DNA of 64,000 bases. Source: IOR16 sp963521065. GTDB lineage: Bacteria > Bacillota > Clostridia > Peptostreptococcales > Anaerovoracaceae. Shown in pieces: positions 43,589 to 52,863 of the stretch; the stretch's first letter is position 1; each line of letters begins with the position of its first letter. Under the pieces are notes generated by a model. The model did no database searches. It had not been told where the DNA came from and worked only from the letters and a program-made list of their open reading frames with translations. The position numbers and the translations under genes are program-made. The stretch covers positions 1-64,000 of the forward strand of contig CAUQTI010000004.1 of NCBI GenBank assembly GCA_963521065.1. The letters run 5' to 3'.

Positions 43589-44533
43589 ATGTGTACAGCA
43601 ATGACATTACAGTCTCAATCCAACGAAATATTCTTCGGCCGGACTATGGATTTTTCGCATGATATTATACCACAGCTTTATATTGTTCCCAGCTCTTATG
43701 TCTGGTATAATCCCCTAAATAATACTCAAATTGAAAGCTCCTACCGATTTATCGGCCTCGGTCAAGAGCTTGATGGAATCTTAGGTTTTTTTGATGGCGT
43801 TAATGAGGAAGGGTTTGCAGCAGCTGCTTTGTATTTCGCCGGTCATGCTCAATATGATACCGAACCGCCAAAGGGCACTGAACCAATTGCCTCTGTTAAT
43901 TTTCTTCAATATCTTCTGAGTAAATGTGCCTCTGTGAGAGAACTTCCCTCCCTTTTAAAAGAAGTCTCCGTCGTCGGTATGGAAGACCCTGTTACACATA
44001 CGGTCGCACCTCTGCACTGGATTGCGACTGATAAAAGCGGCACATGTGTCGTAATGGAGCCCACCTTCCGAGGCTTGGAATTGATAAATAACCCTGTCGG
44101 TGTTATGGCGAACAGCCCCGATTTTAACTGGCACATGACAAATTTGAGAAATTATACAGAAGCTTCTCCGGCGCAGACCGAAGAAGTCTTTTGGGGTCCG
44201 ATTCGCTTAATTCCTTTTGGCCAGGCCGCCGGAACGTCATCTCTTCCCGGAGGGTTTACCTCACCTGCACGATTTGTGCGAACCTCCTATTTAAAAACAC
44301 ATTTGCCAGAACCAAAAGACAGTCAGGAAGCGATTGCTGCAGGGTTTCATATTTTAGAAAATGTTTCCATACCAAAAGGCGCTGTTGTAAGCAGCCGGGA
44401 TACGCACGATTACACGAAGTATACGGCATTCCTAAATGTGAACACTGGTGAGTATTTTTACAAGACCTACGATGACATAGACATTCGAACCGCCAGCCTC
44501 TGGCAGCAAAATTCCGGCACAATGACTCGATGA
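43589..44533 (+). CDS. choloylglycine hydrolase / penicillin V acylase-family enzyme
   Basis: 314 residues. An N-terminal nucleophile (Ntn) hydrolase exposes Cys2 after Met removal. Further conserved residues fit the family: Arg18 and Asp21 in 'FGRTMDF', the Asn of 'NSPDFNWH' near 172 and an Arg near 230 ('SPARFVRTSYL'). No signal peptide, so it is cytoplasmic. Bile-salt hydrolases and penicillin V acylases cannot be told apart safely from this alone; a gut habitat would favour bile salts. GGAGGG precedes the ATG, and a TTGACA box at 43488 may be its -35. Followed by a bidirectional terminator. Confidence 0.88.
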   Translation: MCTAMTLQSQSNEIFFGRTMDFSHDIIPQLYIVPSSYVWYNPLNNTQIESSYRFIGLGQELDGILGFFDGVNEEGFAAAALYFAGHAQYDTEPPKGTEPIASVNFLQYLLSKCASVRELPSLLKEVSVVGMEDPVTHTVAPLHWIATDKSGTCVVMEPTFRGLELINNPVGVMANSPDFNWHMTNLRNYTEASPAQTEEVFWGPIRLIPFGQAAGTSSLPGGFTSPARFVRTSYLKTHLPEPKDSQEAIAAGFHILENVSIPKGAVVSSRDTHDYTKYTAFLNVNTGEYFYKTYDDIDIRTASLWQQNSGTMTR

Positions 44534-44616
44534 ACGAACTTTTCTTTCCCCTTAACGCAATCTATTGTCATATTATGAGTACTTTAAGAATGAATGGCTG
44601 CAAGGCATTTAAAAAG

Positions 44617-44652
44617 AAAGGGTTAAGCCTCCTAAAACTGCTTAACCCTTTT
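44617..44652. terminator. bidirectional terminator between converging genes
   Basis: AAAGGGTTAAG (44617-44627) and CTTAACCCTTT (44641-44651) form an 11-base stem with a 13-base loop. It has T-rich tracts on both sides, serving the hydrolase gene on the left and the acetyltransferase gene on the right. Confidence 0.8.
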
Positions 44653-44669
44653 ATATATTGTTGCTCCTT

Positions 44670-45107
44670 TTACTCTGCTATTTCTTCTCTGTTCCACACC
44701 ATCAGGTATTCCACTTCTGAAGTGTTTTCATCGATTTGTTCTTTTTCGACGGTGAATCCCTCACGCTGATAAAAGCGTACCGCCTGTTGATTTTTTTTAT
44801 ATACAGTTAAAGTCAGTGTCGAATAAAGCTCTTTTGATTTTTTAAGCAGCGCCTTTCCGATTCCTTTCGACTGCATTTCCCGGGATACAAAAATCCCTGC
44901 GATATACCCATTGTCAATCCCAACAAAAGCTACAATTCTTCCTTCTCGTTCATAAACATAAATTTCTGCATGTGGAAGCATATGTTTTACCAAATCAAAG
45001 TTATTTTTCCAGTAATCCTCTCTGATAAAAGCATGTGCTTGTATGTTTGTATTCAACCACAGTTCCATTATTATTTCTAAATCTTTATTTTCAAATTTTC
45101 TAATCAT
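44670..45107 (-). CDS. GNAT-family N-acetyltransferase
   Basis: 145 residues. 'VAFVGIDNGYIAGIFVSREMQSKGIGKALL' contains the acetyl-CoA loop (Q/RxxGxG/A: QSKGIG). 'LTVYKKNQQAVRFYQREGF' is the GNAT motif B. This resembles the small YjaB/YafP-like group; the substrate is unknown. Last of a likely three-gene operon with the nitroreductase and hydrolase genes. Confidence 0.85.
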   Translation of the reverse strand: MIRKFENKDLEIIMELWLNTNIQAHAFIREDYWKNNFDLVKHMLPHAEIYVYEREGRIVAFVGIDNGYIAGIFVSREMQSKGIGKALLKKSKELYSTLTLTVYKKNQQAVRFYQREGFTVEKEQIDENTSEVEYLMVWNREEIAE

Positions 45108-45137
45108 AGTTACCTCAATCTTCTTTATAGGAATTTC

Positions 45138-45677
45138 TTACTGCCATTTCTCATATCTTACAATTTCTTCTATCCTTTTTCTAGGCCGCTGCTTTGGATT
45201 TTCGTCGCCGTATCCCAGCGTAATGATTCCACACACATATTTATCCTCCGGAATATTTAAAATTGGACGGACAGCCTCCTGCTCAAACCAAGCAGTCCAG
45301 CAAGTCGATAAGCCCAAATTTTCTGCTTCAAGCAAAATATGCTCCATTGCAATGGCGGTATCTCGAATGATCTGCTTAAGCTCTGGCTCAGGACTCTCCT
45401 CATTTAGTGTAATATCGGTATCCATAGAAATACGACTTCGAATATCTGCTACGCATACGATAAAAATCGGTGCTGCCATCATCCATTTTTGTTGATAATC
45501 TGCCATAGCCAGTTTTTCTTTTGTTGCCTCTGCTTCCACGACAACAAAGTTCCAAGGCTGCGTATTGCTGCCTGAAGGCGCCAGTCTGGCACTTTCCAGT
45601 ACCTGCGTCAGCTTTTCTTTTTCTACACTTTTATTTAAATATTTACGAACGCTTCTTCTATTTTCTATTTCCTTCAT
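45138..45677 (-). CDS. nitroreductase-family FMN enzyme
   Basis: 179 residues. 'IENRRSVRKYLNKSVEKEKL' and 'ESARLAPSGSNTQPWNFVVV' are the N-terminal FMN-binding blocks; 'AIAMEHILLEAENLGLSTCWTAWF' and 'ICGIITLGYGDENPKQRPRK' complete the fold. Members reduce nitro compounds, quinones or flavin-linked substrates with NAD(P)H. It lies 13 bases after the alpha/beta hydrolase gene. Confidence 0.88.
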   Translation of the reverse strand: MKEIENRRSVRKYLNKSVEKEKLTQVLESARLAPSGSNTQPWNFVVVEAEATKEKLAMADYQQKWMMAAPIFIVCVADIRSRISMDTDITLNEESPEPELKQIIRDTAIAMEHILLEAENLGLSTCWTAWFEQEAVRPILNIPEDKYVCGIITLGYGDENPKQRPRKRIEEIVRYEKWQ

Positions 45678-45690
45678 TTTTTAATCTCCT

Positions 45691-46473
45691 TTACCGTTCA
45701 TTTTCCAGATTAATTCCATTATAAATTGCAGATGCAAGGCCTCTTGGGTTTTCCCAGGCCATGGAATGTCCGGCATTTTTTACGATTTCTATATGAATTC
45801 CCTGTTTCTTAAGAAGCGGCACGTCCGGATCAGGCAAAGACGTTTCACCGAAAATCAGCGTTTTTGAGCACTTGAAAGAGTATAATATTTCTCTCCACGA
45901 AGGATCCCCGCCTGCCGCAGCCGATTTTGATATCAAATAAACTGACTCTGGGAGGCATACGGACAGAGATGCTGCCCATATTTGATTTCCACGTTCCCTG
46001 CTGACCTGAATCAGCTTATGAAATCCACGATTGGTAAAATCCTGTAGCTCAAAATTAGCAATGTATTTGCTTGTAGAACCTTCCGCACTTTTGTCCAAAT
46101 TCGGCTCGCTTAAGACAATCTTGTGAATCCGGTTCCTAAGTTTATCCGCTAAGGCTAAAGCAACGGCTCCGCCTAGGCTATGCCCAAACAAAACAAAGGA
46201 ACCAAGGTTTAGATATTCAATAAATTCCTTTAAATACCTTGCGTGCGCTTCAACGGTATATTCAAATGCTTCCGGCTTATCACTATACCCGGCGCCTAGA
46301 AGGTCTACGAGGATACAGCGATGATTTTTTAACGAGTCTTGTGCCACAACCTCCGGATAATCAAAGGAACTGGCACAGCCGAGCCCATGGATAAAAAGAA
46401 CCGGCATCTTCTCACCAGGCAAGTCATGGTATCGTATTCTATCGCTTGTATTATCAATTATATATTCTTTCAT
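45691..46473 (-). CDS. alpha/beta-hydrolase
   Basis: 260 residues: oxyanion segment 'VLFIHGLGCASSFDYP', nucleophile elbow FGHSLGGAVALAL (Ser near 97), a likely acid in 'LPDPDVPLL' and the catalytic His in 'IVKNAGHSMAWENP'. No signal peptide. First gene of the hydrolase-nitroreductase-GNAT operon. Substrate unknown. Confidence 0.87.
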   Translation of the reverse strand: MKEYIIDNTSDRIRYHDLPGEKMPVLFIHGLGCASSFDYPEVVAQDSLKNHRCILVDLLGAGYSDKPEAFEYTVEAHARYLKEFIEYLNLGSFVLFGHSLGGAVALALADKLRNRIHKIVLSEPNLDKSAEGSTSKYIANFELQDFTNRGFHKLIQVSRERGNQIWAASLSVCLPESVYLISKSAAAGGDPSWREILYSFKCSKTLIFGETSLPDPDVPLLKKQGIHIEIVKNAGHSMAWENPRGLASAIYNGINLENER

Positions 46474-46559
46474 TTCCGCTTCTCCTTATAAATGTTTTTT
46501 CCTTCTGATTTGAATACGGCTACCCCTTGCCTTCTATTTCTTAAAATATTTTTATTCTT

Positions 46560-46616
46560 TTATTTTTTCCGTTTACCATGTCTCCAAGAGCCGCAAATTG
46601 CTTGCTCCGAAAACAT
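46560..46616 (-). other. possible 18-codon leader ORF
   Basis: AAAGGTG lies about six bases before an ATG at 46616 that opens an 18-codon frame ending KRKK and TAA. A good promoter (TTGTAA, 17 bp, TACAAT, about 46664-46636) stands just upstream. It could be a leader peptide for the hydrolase operon beginning 87 bases further on, or a gene remnant. No homology recognised. Confidence 0.25.
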
Positions 46617-46642
46617 TTGTTCACCTTTATTTTTATTGTAGC

Positions 46643-46680
46643 AAAACAAAAGATTCATTACAATGTAAATCTTTTGTTTT
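46643..46680. repeat. perfect inverted repeat overlapping a leftward promoter
   Basis: Thirteen-base arms AAAACAAAAGATT (46643-46655) and AATCTTTTGTTTT (46668-46680) flank CATTACAATGTA, itself containing a TTACA-T-TGTAA dyad. The repeat overlaps the -35 box and spacer of the leftward promoter, so it may be an operator. It could alternatively be a terminator reading leftward or rightward. Confidence 0.5.
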
Positions 46681-46746
46681 AAGGCCTTTATTAATACGTC
46701 ATAAATACGTCTCATTGCAATGCGTTTTTTGATGATAAAAATGCAC

Positions 46747-46782
46747 AAAGAGACTGTCTCAATCACCCGAGACAGTCTCTTT
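46747..46782. terminator. long terminator hairpin downstream of the RidA-triplet gene
   Basis: Perfect 14-base arms AAAGAGACTGTCTC (46747-46760) and GAGACAGTCTCTTT (46769-46782) with an eight-base loop and T-runs on both strands. It lies about 80 bases past the stop of the RidA fusion gene. Confidence 0.8.
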
Positions 46783-46862
46783 TTATGATTAAACTGATTC
46801 AATTTTCTCGTTACGGTTTTAAAATCCTCTTGCCTTCGCGCTCTATCACAAAGAGCTATCCC

Positions 46863-48134
46863 TTACGCCTGAGGAGGTGTTCCTTCCGCGTTGGCCACAA
46901 CGACATCGATTTGAACGAGGGCATCTTTAAGCAAAGCTGCTACTCCAACCGTTCTTCTTGCAGGAACACCGCCTGGGAAGAAAGTTGTGTAAATTTCGTC
47001 TACTGCATCGATATCTGCAATATTTTTGAGAAACACATTTACTTTTACCACATCCTCCATAGAATGGTTGATGCTCTCTAAAATAGCTTTGATGTTTTCC
47101 AAGCACTGTTTCGTCTGCTCTTTTACACCCCCAGCTACCACTTCTCCTGTTTTAGGGTTTAACGGTAATTGTGCGGAAAGGTGATTGTAGTGAGAGAAAG
47201 CTACCGTTTGTGTAGACAACGTACTTTTCGGTGCATTCTCTGTATTGTTTGCCGTTATCACGATTCCATGTCTGTCCTCAATAATCTGTGGAGGTGTGCC
47301 ATCTCCGTGTGAAACGACGGCTTCAACCTGTACTAATGCGTCCATCTGCAAAGCAGCGGCCTCAACAGCGGTCCGAGCAGGGAGATACCCAACAGCTCTT
47401 GCAATCGCTGAATCCGGAAAAAACGTTCTATAAACTTCATCTACTGCATCGATATCTGAAATATTTTTAAGGAAGATATTAATCTTAACAATATCATCAA
47501 ATGGAACGTCGATACTTTCTAAAATTGCCTTGATATTTTTTAAACACTGCCCCATCTGCTCTTTTACACCACCTACCACGAGTCTTCCGGTTTTCGGATC
47601 GATTGGCAGCTGTGCAGAAAGGTTATTGTAATGAGAGAAAGCGACTGTTTGTGTTGACAGTGCACTCAGCGGTGCATTTGCCGTATTGTTTGTAAGCTTT
47701 ATAAGGTCGCCTGCTTGCGGTGCATTTGGAATGGTGCCTTCACCATTGGAAACAAGTGCTTCAATCTGCACTAACGCATCCATTGGTAACGCAGCAACTG
47801 CAACGGTCGTCCGAGTAGGAAGATAAGTTGAGAAAAACGTTTTGTAGACTTCGTCTACAGAGTCAATATCTTTAATATTTCTAACGAATACAGTGAGTCT
47901 GACAATATCGCTCATAACATGATCGATACTTTCTAAAATTGCCTTGATATTTTTTAGGCACTGTTCAGCCTGCTCTTTTACACCACCAACTACCAGCTTT
48001 CCAGACTTTGGATCGATGGGTAATTGAGCTGAAAGATTATTGTAATGGGAGAAAGCGACTGTTTGTGAATATGGACCGATACCTTGTGGAGCATTTTCCG
48101 TATTTCTTGCTAATACTGCGTTATAACCGCTCAT
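46863..48134 (-). CDS. triple RidA-domain fusion protein
   Basis: About 423 residues made of three RidA (YjgF/YER057c/UK114) domains, roughly 1-135, 145-275 and 285-423. Each contains 'TVAFSHYN.LSAQLP' and 'ALVQI/VE/D'. RidA proteins are normally 130-residue homotrimers that hydrolyse reactive enamines/imines at subunit interfaces. The key arginine is kept in all three (PTRTTV, PARTAV, PARRTV). The GPYSQ loop is intact only in domain 1 (LSTQ in 2 and 3), and the acid after VQI is Asp in domain 3. ATG at 48134 has AAGGAG 11 bases upstream. Confidence 0.9.
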   Translation of the reverse strand: MSGYNAVLARNTENAPQGIGPYSQTVAFSHYNNLSAQLPIDPKSGKLVVGGVKEQAEQCLKNIKAILESIDHVMSDIVRLTVFVRNIKDIDSVDEVYKTFFSTYLPTRTTVAVAALPMDALVQIEALVSNGEGTIPNAPQAGDLIKLTNNTANAPLSALSTQTVAFSHYNNLSAQLPIDPKTGRLVVGGVKEQMGQCLKNIKAILESIDVPFDDIVKINIFLKNISDIDAVDEVYRTFFPDSAIARAVGYLPARTAVEAAALQMDALVQVEAVVSHGDGTPPQIIEDRHGIVITANNTENAPKSTLSTQTVAFSHYNHLSAQLPLNPKTGEVVAGGVKEQTKQCLENIKAILESINHSMEDVVKVNVFLKNIADIDAVDEIYTTFFPGGVPARRTVGVAALLKDALVQIDVVVANAEGTPPQA

Positions 48135-48403
48135 AAATAATATTCTCCTTTTAAATGAATTTTCCAACAGATATATTTATTAACTCAACTTTGATGCAAT
48201 TATAGCAGGATTTCTCTAATTTCGTCAAGCTTTTTATTTGAAATATTTTTGTATAAAATATTTGCAGATTCATTATAATTTTTTATTTCTACAATAGAAA
48301 TTTTTTATTCGTTTTATGTCTGAATATAACAAAAATACAATCGAATTTTTTATCTCCCATTTACACTTTGAATAGAATTTATTCTCCCACAACACAAAAA
48401 ATA

Positions 48404-48434
48404 AATGCCCGAGAAAAATTATTTCTCAGGCATT
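48404..48434 (-). terminator. terminator of the chemoreceptor gene
   Basis: AATGCCCGAGAAA (48404-48416) pairs with TTTCTCAGGCATT (48422-48434), one G-T pair allowed, followed by T-rich sequence on the minus strand. It lies 20 bases past the receptor stop. Confidence 0.75.
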
Positions 48435-48453
48435 CTTCATCTAGCTTTTCACT

Positions 48454-50217
48454 TTAATACTTATCGGATATGTCTATATTTTTTTCAAATAGCGGCGTCA
48501 TCCCGGCTGATTCATTCATGGAAAAAGTCATATCTCTTCGAAGCTTAAATTTACTGATTAAGCTTTTTAATATTTGTGACTGCCCTGACAATTCCTCACT
48601 GGCAGCCGCACTTTCTTCCGCAGTTGCACTATTGGTCTGAACAACGGATGCAATCTGCTCCACGCCTATATTGATTTGATCCACCGCTTGCGCTTGTTGG
48701 TTTGACGCGGAAGTAATCTGCTCAATCAGAGCAACCGCCTCTTGTGTCACTCTTGCACTTTCTTCCAATGATTTCGCGGTACCATCCGCAATCTTTGTTC
48801 CGTTTTGGACGGAAAGAAGTGTTTCTTCAATCAAATCCGTCGTACTTTTCGCCGCTTCCGCGGATTTGCTTGCAAGATTTCTAACCTCATCGGCCACGAC
48901 CGCAAAGCCTTTCCCCGCTGCGCCAGCTCTTGCTGCCTCCACCGCTGCATTCAATGCCAGAATATTCGTCTGGAAAGCAATGTCTTCAATTACCTTTATA
49001 ATTTTAGAAATTTCCGCTGACTTTACATTGATATCTTGCATCGCAGACATCATATTTCTCATCTGTGCATTACATTCTATAATTTCCTTGCCAGCTAACT
49101 CGGCGCTATGATTCGCCATCCTTGCATTGTCTGCATTCAGCTTCACCTGTGCGGCAATTTCAGTAATAGAAGCGGAGAGCTCTTCGATGGAACTTGCTTG
49201 CTCCGTAGCCCCTTGGGAAAGTGCTTGTGCACCATTCGCGACCTGCTCGGAGCCCTCTGCAACCTGATCAGAGGATTCACCGATACTTTCCAAGGTGTGG
49301 CTCAAGGTTTGGCTAATATTGCGTGTCGCCTGTAAAATGTGTTCGTATTCGCCGAGGTAACGCTCCGCGCATTGGCTCTCTACTACAAAGTTACCCTGTG
49401 ACATCTCACCTAGTAAATACTGAATATCTTGAATTATGATTTTTAAATCAAAGCTCATCGAAGTGAAGGTTTTTGCAATCTGCCCAACCTCATCTTCTGA
49501 TTCATGGTCAATCTGAATATCCAGATTTCCGTTTGTGATCTCACTCGCGGCAGCACTGATTGCTTCCATAGGCTTTACAATCATTCTAACAATATAAATC
49601 GCTAAAAAGATTCCGCCGATAGTCACAGCTATCAAAATGCATAAAATAAATATGATTGAAAAAATAAACAGTGACTGGCTTTGTTGACCGGCTTGACTCG
49701 CGCCATCCTTATTCAGCCGAACAAGCTCCAAGCATTTATTTGATATATCGTCAAACAAAGTCCTTGATTGTCCTTGCATCAATTTAATTGCTGCATCTTG
49801 CTGATTTTTTTGGCTAAGCTCCATTACCTGCGTGCTGACATTTAAATAATCCTTCCATACAGTCTGTATGTCATCCAGCATTCGCCGCTCATCATCGCCG
49901 ATTTTCATGTCTCCGTAAGCAGCTAATAGCGTTTCTACCTCCTGCTTTTTCGAGCTCACCTTTTCCTCATATTCCTGTTTTTTTACCGCTTCTGCGGAAA
50001 TAATATGTCCCAATTCGTAGCATCTGTAATCGGAAATCATCGTGTTAATCTCTTCTGCAGTGATTACAGACGGAAGCCATTCCTGATTAATTACAGTGAC
50101 TGCTGCACCAATTTTGCTCATCAACAATAAAGAAGCCGCTCCTATTATGACAAGACTCAATAATAAGGCGGACACTAAGACCAGTAATTTTTTCCCTATT
50201 TTTAATCGTTTAAGCAT
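48454..50217 (-). CDS. methyl-accepting chemotaxis protein
   Basis: 587 residues: N-terminal membrane helix (LLVLVSALLLSLVIIGAASL), a four-helix-bundle outside sensor domain (about 35-185), second helix (about 190-212), HAMP, a linker, and the signalling domain with the hairpin tip 'EDIAFQTNILALNAAVEAARAGAAGKGFAVVADEVRNLA'. No C-terminal receptor-tether pentapeptide. The ATG at 50217 has GGAG eight bases upstream; TTG at 50220 is an alternative. Stand-alone gene, ligand unknown. Confidence 0.93.
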   Translation of the reverse strand: MLKRLKIGKKLLVLVSALLLSLVIIGAASLLLMSKIGAAVTVINQEWLPSVITAEEINTMISDYRCYELGHIISAEAVKKQEYEEKVSSKKQEVETLLAAYGDMKIGDDERRMLDDIQTVWKDYLNVSTQVMELSQKNQQDAAIKLMQGQSRTLFDDISNKCLELVRLNKDGASQAGQQSQSLFIFSIIFILCILIAVTIGGIFLAIYIVRMIVKPMEAISAAASEITNGNLDIQIDHESEDEVGQIAKTFTSMSFDLKIIIQDIQYLLGEMSQGNFVVESQCAERYLGEYEHILQATRNISQTLSHTLESIGESSDQVAEGSEQVANGAQALSQGATEQASSIEELSASITEIAAQVKLNADNARMANHSAELAGKEIIECNAQMRNMMSAMQDINVKSAEISKIIKVIEDIAFQTNILALNAAVEAARAGAAGKGFAVVADEVRNLASKSAEAAKSTTDLIEETLLSVQNGTKIADGTAKSLEESARVTQEAVALIEQITSASNQQAQAVDQINIGVEQIASVVQTNSATAEESAAASEELSGQSQILKSLISKFKLRRDMTFSMNESAGMTPLFEKNIDISDKY

Positions 50218-50220
50218 CAA

Positions 50221-50524
50221 TTCATCTCCTCTGTTCGTGTATTCTTCTAAAGTTAAATCCTACTTTTTGTCTTTCTTTTCCATTCATAGCTGTCATAGAT
50301 GAATTTTGTGTTCTACATACTTTAGCGCGTTCCTCCTTATCTCCCCCCGAAACATAAATGGCGTAACATTTTAAAATTATACCATTTTATCCCCCTTATT
50401 GAAATAAAAAATAAGAGCACTTTAAAAGAAATTTTCCCAATGCTCTTATCTCTATATTCCCCTTTCTAAAGGGGATGTTTTCCTGCGTCTGGCCTCTTGT
50501 TTTTCTGTGAACACTCTAATCGTT
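50221..50524 (-). terminator. intergenic region with a terminator for the EIIC-EAL gene (hairpin 50411-50449)
   Basis: ATAAGAGCA (50411-50419) and TGCTCTTAT (50441-50449) form a nine-base stem with a 21-base loop, followed by TTTTT on the minus strand. It lies about 75 bases past the EIIC-EAL stop. The rest of the gap should hold the chemoreceptor promoter; nothing else is seen. Confidence 0.7.
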
Positions 50525-52705
50525 TCAACTGACATTTTCAGTTTTTGCGTTCTCTAAATACGTTACTAATTCTTCGTAGCACAATGCTTTACTGAAAAGG
50601 TAACCTTGATACTGATTGCACCCCAGTTCATGCAAAATCTGTCGTTGTTCCTCTTTTTCTACATATTCGGCAATCACAGAGTAATGTAAGGTTGTCCCTA
50701 GGGACACAATACTGGATATAATGTTTTTACAATTGCTGTTACAAGTTAACTCCTTGATTAAGGAACCATCCAGCTTAATCGTATCGAATTTGTATTCCTT
50801 CAAATAGATAAGTGAATTATGCCCCATTCCAAAATCATCCAATGCCAATTGAATCCCTAAGTCTTTTACTTTCTTTAAATTCGTCAAGACTTTTTTACTG
50901 CCGGAAAGAGCAACATGTTCCGTTATTTCTATTTTTAAATGTTCCGGTCTTATTTCATTTTTTTTCAAGAGCTTTTCTAAATCTCGTACAAACAGTTCAT
51001 TCTCAAGCTGTAATGCCGAAACATTGACCGACATTACAATATCCCTTATTGCGGATTCGTGCAGTCGCTTTAAGTCATTGCAGGCGGTATCAAAAACACG
51101 ATAACCCAGCTTATCAATAATACCTGCTTCTTCCGCTAACGCAACGACGAGCGGAGTGTAAACCATGCCGTAATCTCCGTATTCCCATCTCAGAAGCGCC
51201 TCCACTCCAAAAACCTTCCCTTCAAAATTTACCTGAGGCTGATAATGAATCTGAATGCTTCCATCTGAAATTGCAGATTCAAGGTTGGCAGTGAGAAACC
51301 TTGAGATATTTCCAATCTCATCATGGCGATTAAGGAGTTTTGATTTTTCACCCTGGTCTTCCGAATGACGGTATACCTGGCTCACACGCAGCAGCTTCCC
51401 CATAAAGTTTTGATTGGACGAATGCTCTGCTGATTTGACAAAAGGGATATAGCAGGCAGTCCCAACTACCAAATTAAATAGCTGCAAAAGGCTCCCGTAT
51501 AACGAACCAGTTGAAAAGTACCCACTTATAAAAATAGGAGTTGTCCATTCTACCAGATGTACCGTATACGGAACAATTCCAAAATACATCGCAAGATAAG
51601 ATGTGACGGTCAAAATGATAGGGACGAAAAGAAAAGGAATCAAATAAATCGGATTCAAAATAATCGGAATTCCGAAAACGATCAATTCATTGATATTAAA
51701 AAGTACAGGAATAGCCGAAAGCTTGGCCTGCTTACGCAGATTTTTATGCTTTCCGGCGATAAAAATTGCTAAAACAAGGCAAAGTGATGCCCCACACCCT
51801 CCTATCAGTACAAAATTATCAAAAAAGGTCTTTGTAAAAATATGTGTCGGCAGCTCTCCCGCATGAAGAGCCGCTTGGTTTCTATAAAGCGCACTTCCAA
51901 ACATACTCTGTGCGACTGGTTCTAACATATTATTTCCATGTATCCCAAAAAACCAACTGATATGAACCAACAGAACAAAAAATAGACTGCTTAAAAACGG
52001 GGAATTCATTTGATGAAACACGTAGTTTAAGGTCTTTGAAAAAAAGAACTGAATATCATTAATTCCAAAATAGTGGACCAATACCTGATTGATGACTGCA
52101 AATAAAGTAATCGTAATGGCTGCCGGAAAAATAGCGGTCATCGCATATTGAAAAGAAGCATCTGCTCCATCTGCATACGATTTCATCCGCGGGAATGATA
52201 CCATACTTAATTTAATGAATAGAAAGGATGAGAAAAAAGAAACAAAAACGGCAATGAAAATGCCCGTCACACCGAAAATGGATACGTTAAAATTCCCCCT
52301 GCTGACACCTAAAATTGCAGCGTAGGAACATAAGGCTACCGCTGAAACACTAATTGGCGGAATACTGCATCCATTCTTTTCATTATACATATCTGCAAAG
52401 GAGTGGCTGATGCATAGTAGCACTAGTAGAGAATATATGTTAAAGGAGCCGTCACGAATATATAAGAAAACGTTTTTCCATCCGATTCCAAACCATTTCA
52501 GCATCAGCATCTGATACTGCGGTATCGGTAGGCTTATGAAAACAAGAGCAACAGACCCTAGCATTAGCATGGGAATCAAGCAGGTCATGCCTTCTTTCAT
52601 CGCAGTCAAAAAGAAGAGATTTTCCAGCTTTTTATGTATGGCCTTCCGCCAAATCACGAACTTATTTAAGTGTTCCCTCATCTTTCCCACCTTTGGATTA
52701 ACCAT
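50525..52705 (-). CDS. PTS EIIC-like membrane domain fused to an EAL phosphodiesterase domain
   Basis: 726 residues. Residues about 25-435 resemble the lactose/cellobiose-type EIIC permease (CelB): 'HAGELPTHIFTKTFFDNFVLIGG', 'AIPVLFNINELIVFGIPIILNP' (CelB: INEPIIFG) and 'EWTTPIFISGY'. Residues about 470-720 are an EAL domain with EALLRW, 'VNVSAL', 'ITEHVAL', DDFGMG, 'DTIKLDG', 'AEYVE' and QGYLF, so all metal and catalytic residues seem present. No EIIA, EIIB or HPr genes adjoin. It is probably a membrane sensor that couples a sugar-like ligand to c-di-GMP breakdown. AGGAG precedes the ATG. Confidence 0.88.
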   Translation of the reverse strand: MVNPKVGKMREHLNKFVIWRKAIHKKLENLFFLTAMKEGMTCLIPMLMLGSVALVFISLPIPQYQMLMLKWFGIGWKNVFLYIRDGSFNIYSLLVLLCISHSFADMYNEKNGCSIPPISVSAVALCSYAAILGVSRGNFNVSIFGVTGIFIAVFVSFFSSFLFIKLSMVSFPRMKSYADGADASFQYAMTAIFPAAITITLFAVINQVLVHYFGINDIQFFFSKTLNYVFHQMNSPFLSSLFFVLLVHISWFFGIHGNNMLEPVAQSMFGSALYRNQAALHAGELPTHIFTKTFFDNFVLIGGCGASLCLVLAIFIAGKHKNLRKQAKLSAIPVLFNINELIVFGIPIILNPIYLIPFLFVPIILTVTSYLAMYFGIVPYTVHLVEWTTPIFISGYFSTGSLYGSLLQLFNLVVGTACYIPFVKSAEHSSNQNFMGKLLRVSQVYRHSEDQGEKSKLLNRHDEIGNISRFLTANLESAISDGSIQIHYQPQVNFEGKVFGVEALLRWEYGDYGMVYTPLVVALAEEAGIIDKLGYRVFDTACNDLKRLHESAIRDIVMSVNVSALQLENELFVRDLEKLLKKNEIRPEHLKIEITEHVALSGSKKVLTNLKKVKDLGIQLALDDFGMGHNSLIYLKEYKFDTIKLDGSLIKELTCNSNCKNIISSIVSLGTTLHYSVIAEYVEKEEQRQILHELGCNQYQGYLFSKALCYEELVTYLENAKTENVS

Positions 52706-52863
52706 CCATTCTCCTACCGTATTCTAAGGCACTTATAAGTCATATTTTTACAATTATAAATCAATTCGAATTATTTTACAATACTTTAACTCTCGAATCG
52801 GTAAATATCCTTACCGCCACGCCCCAACAACGTTCCTTTGCCTCCGTTTTTCCCATAAAAAGA

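Noticed and set aside
46560..46802. 80-codon minus-strand ORF
   Set aside because: It reads through a perfect 14-base terminator hairpin and a 13-base inverted repeat, so only its last 18 codons, with their own ribosome site, are worth noting.
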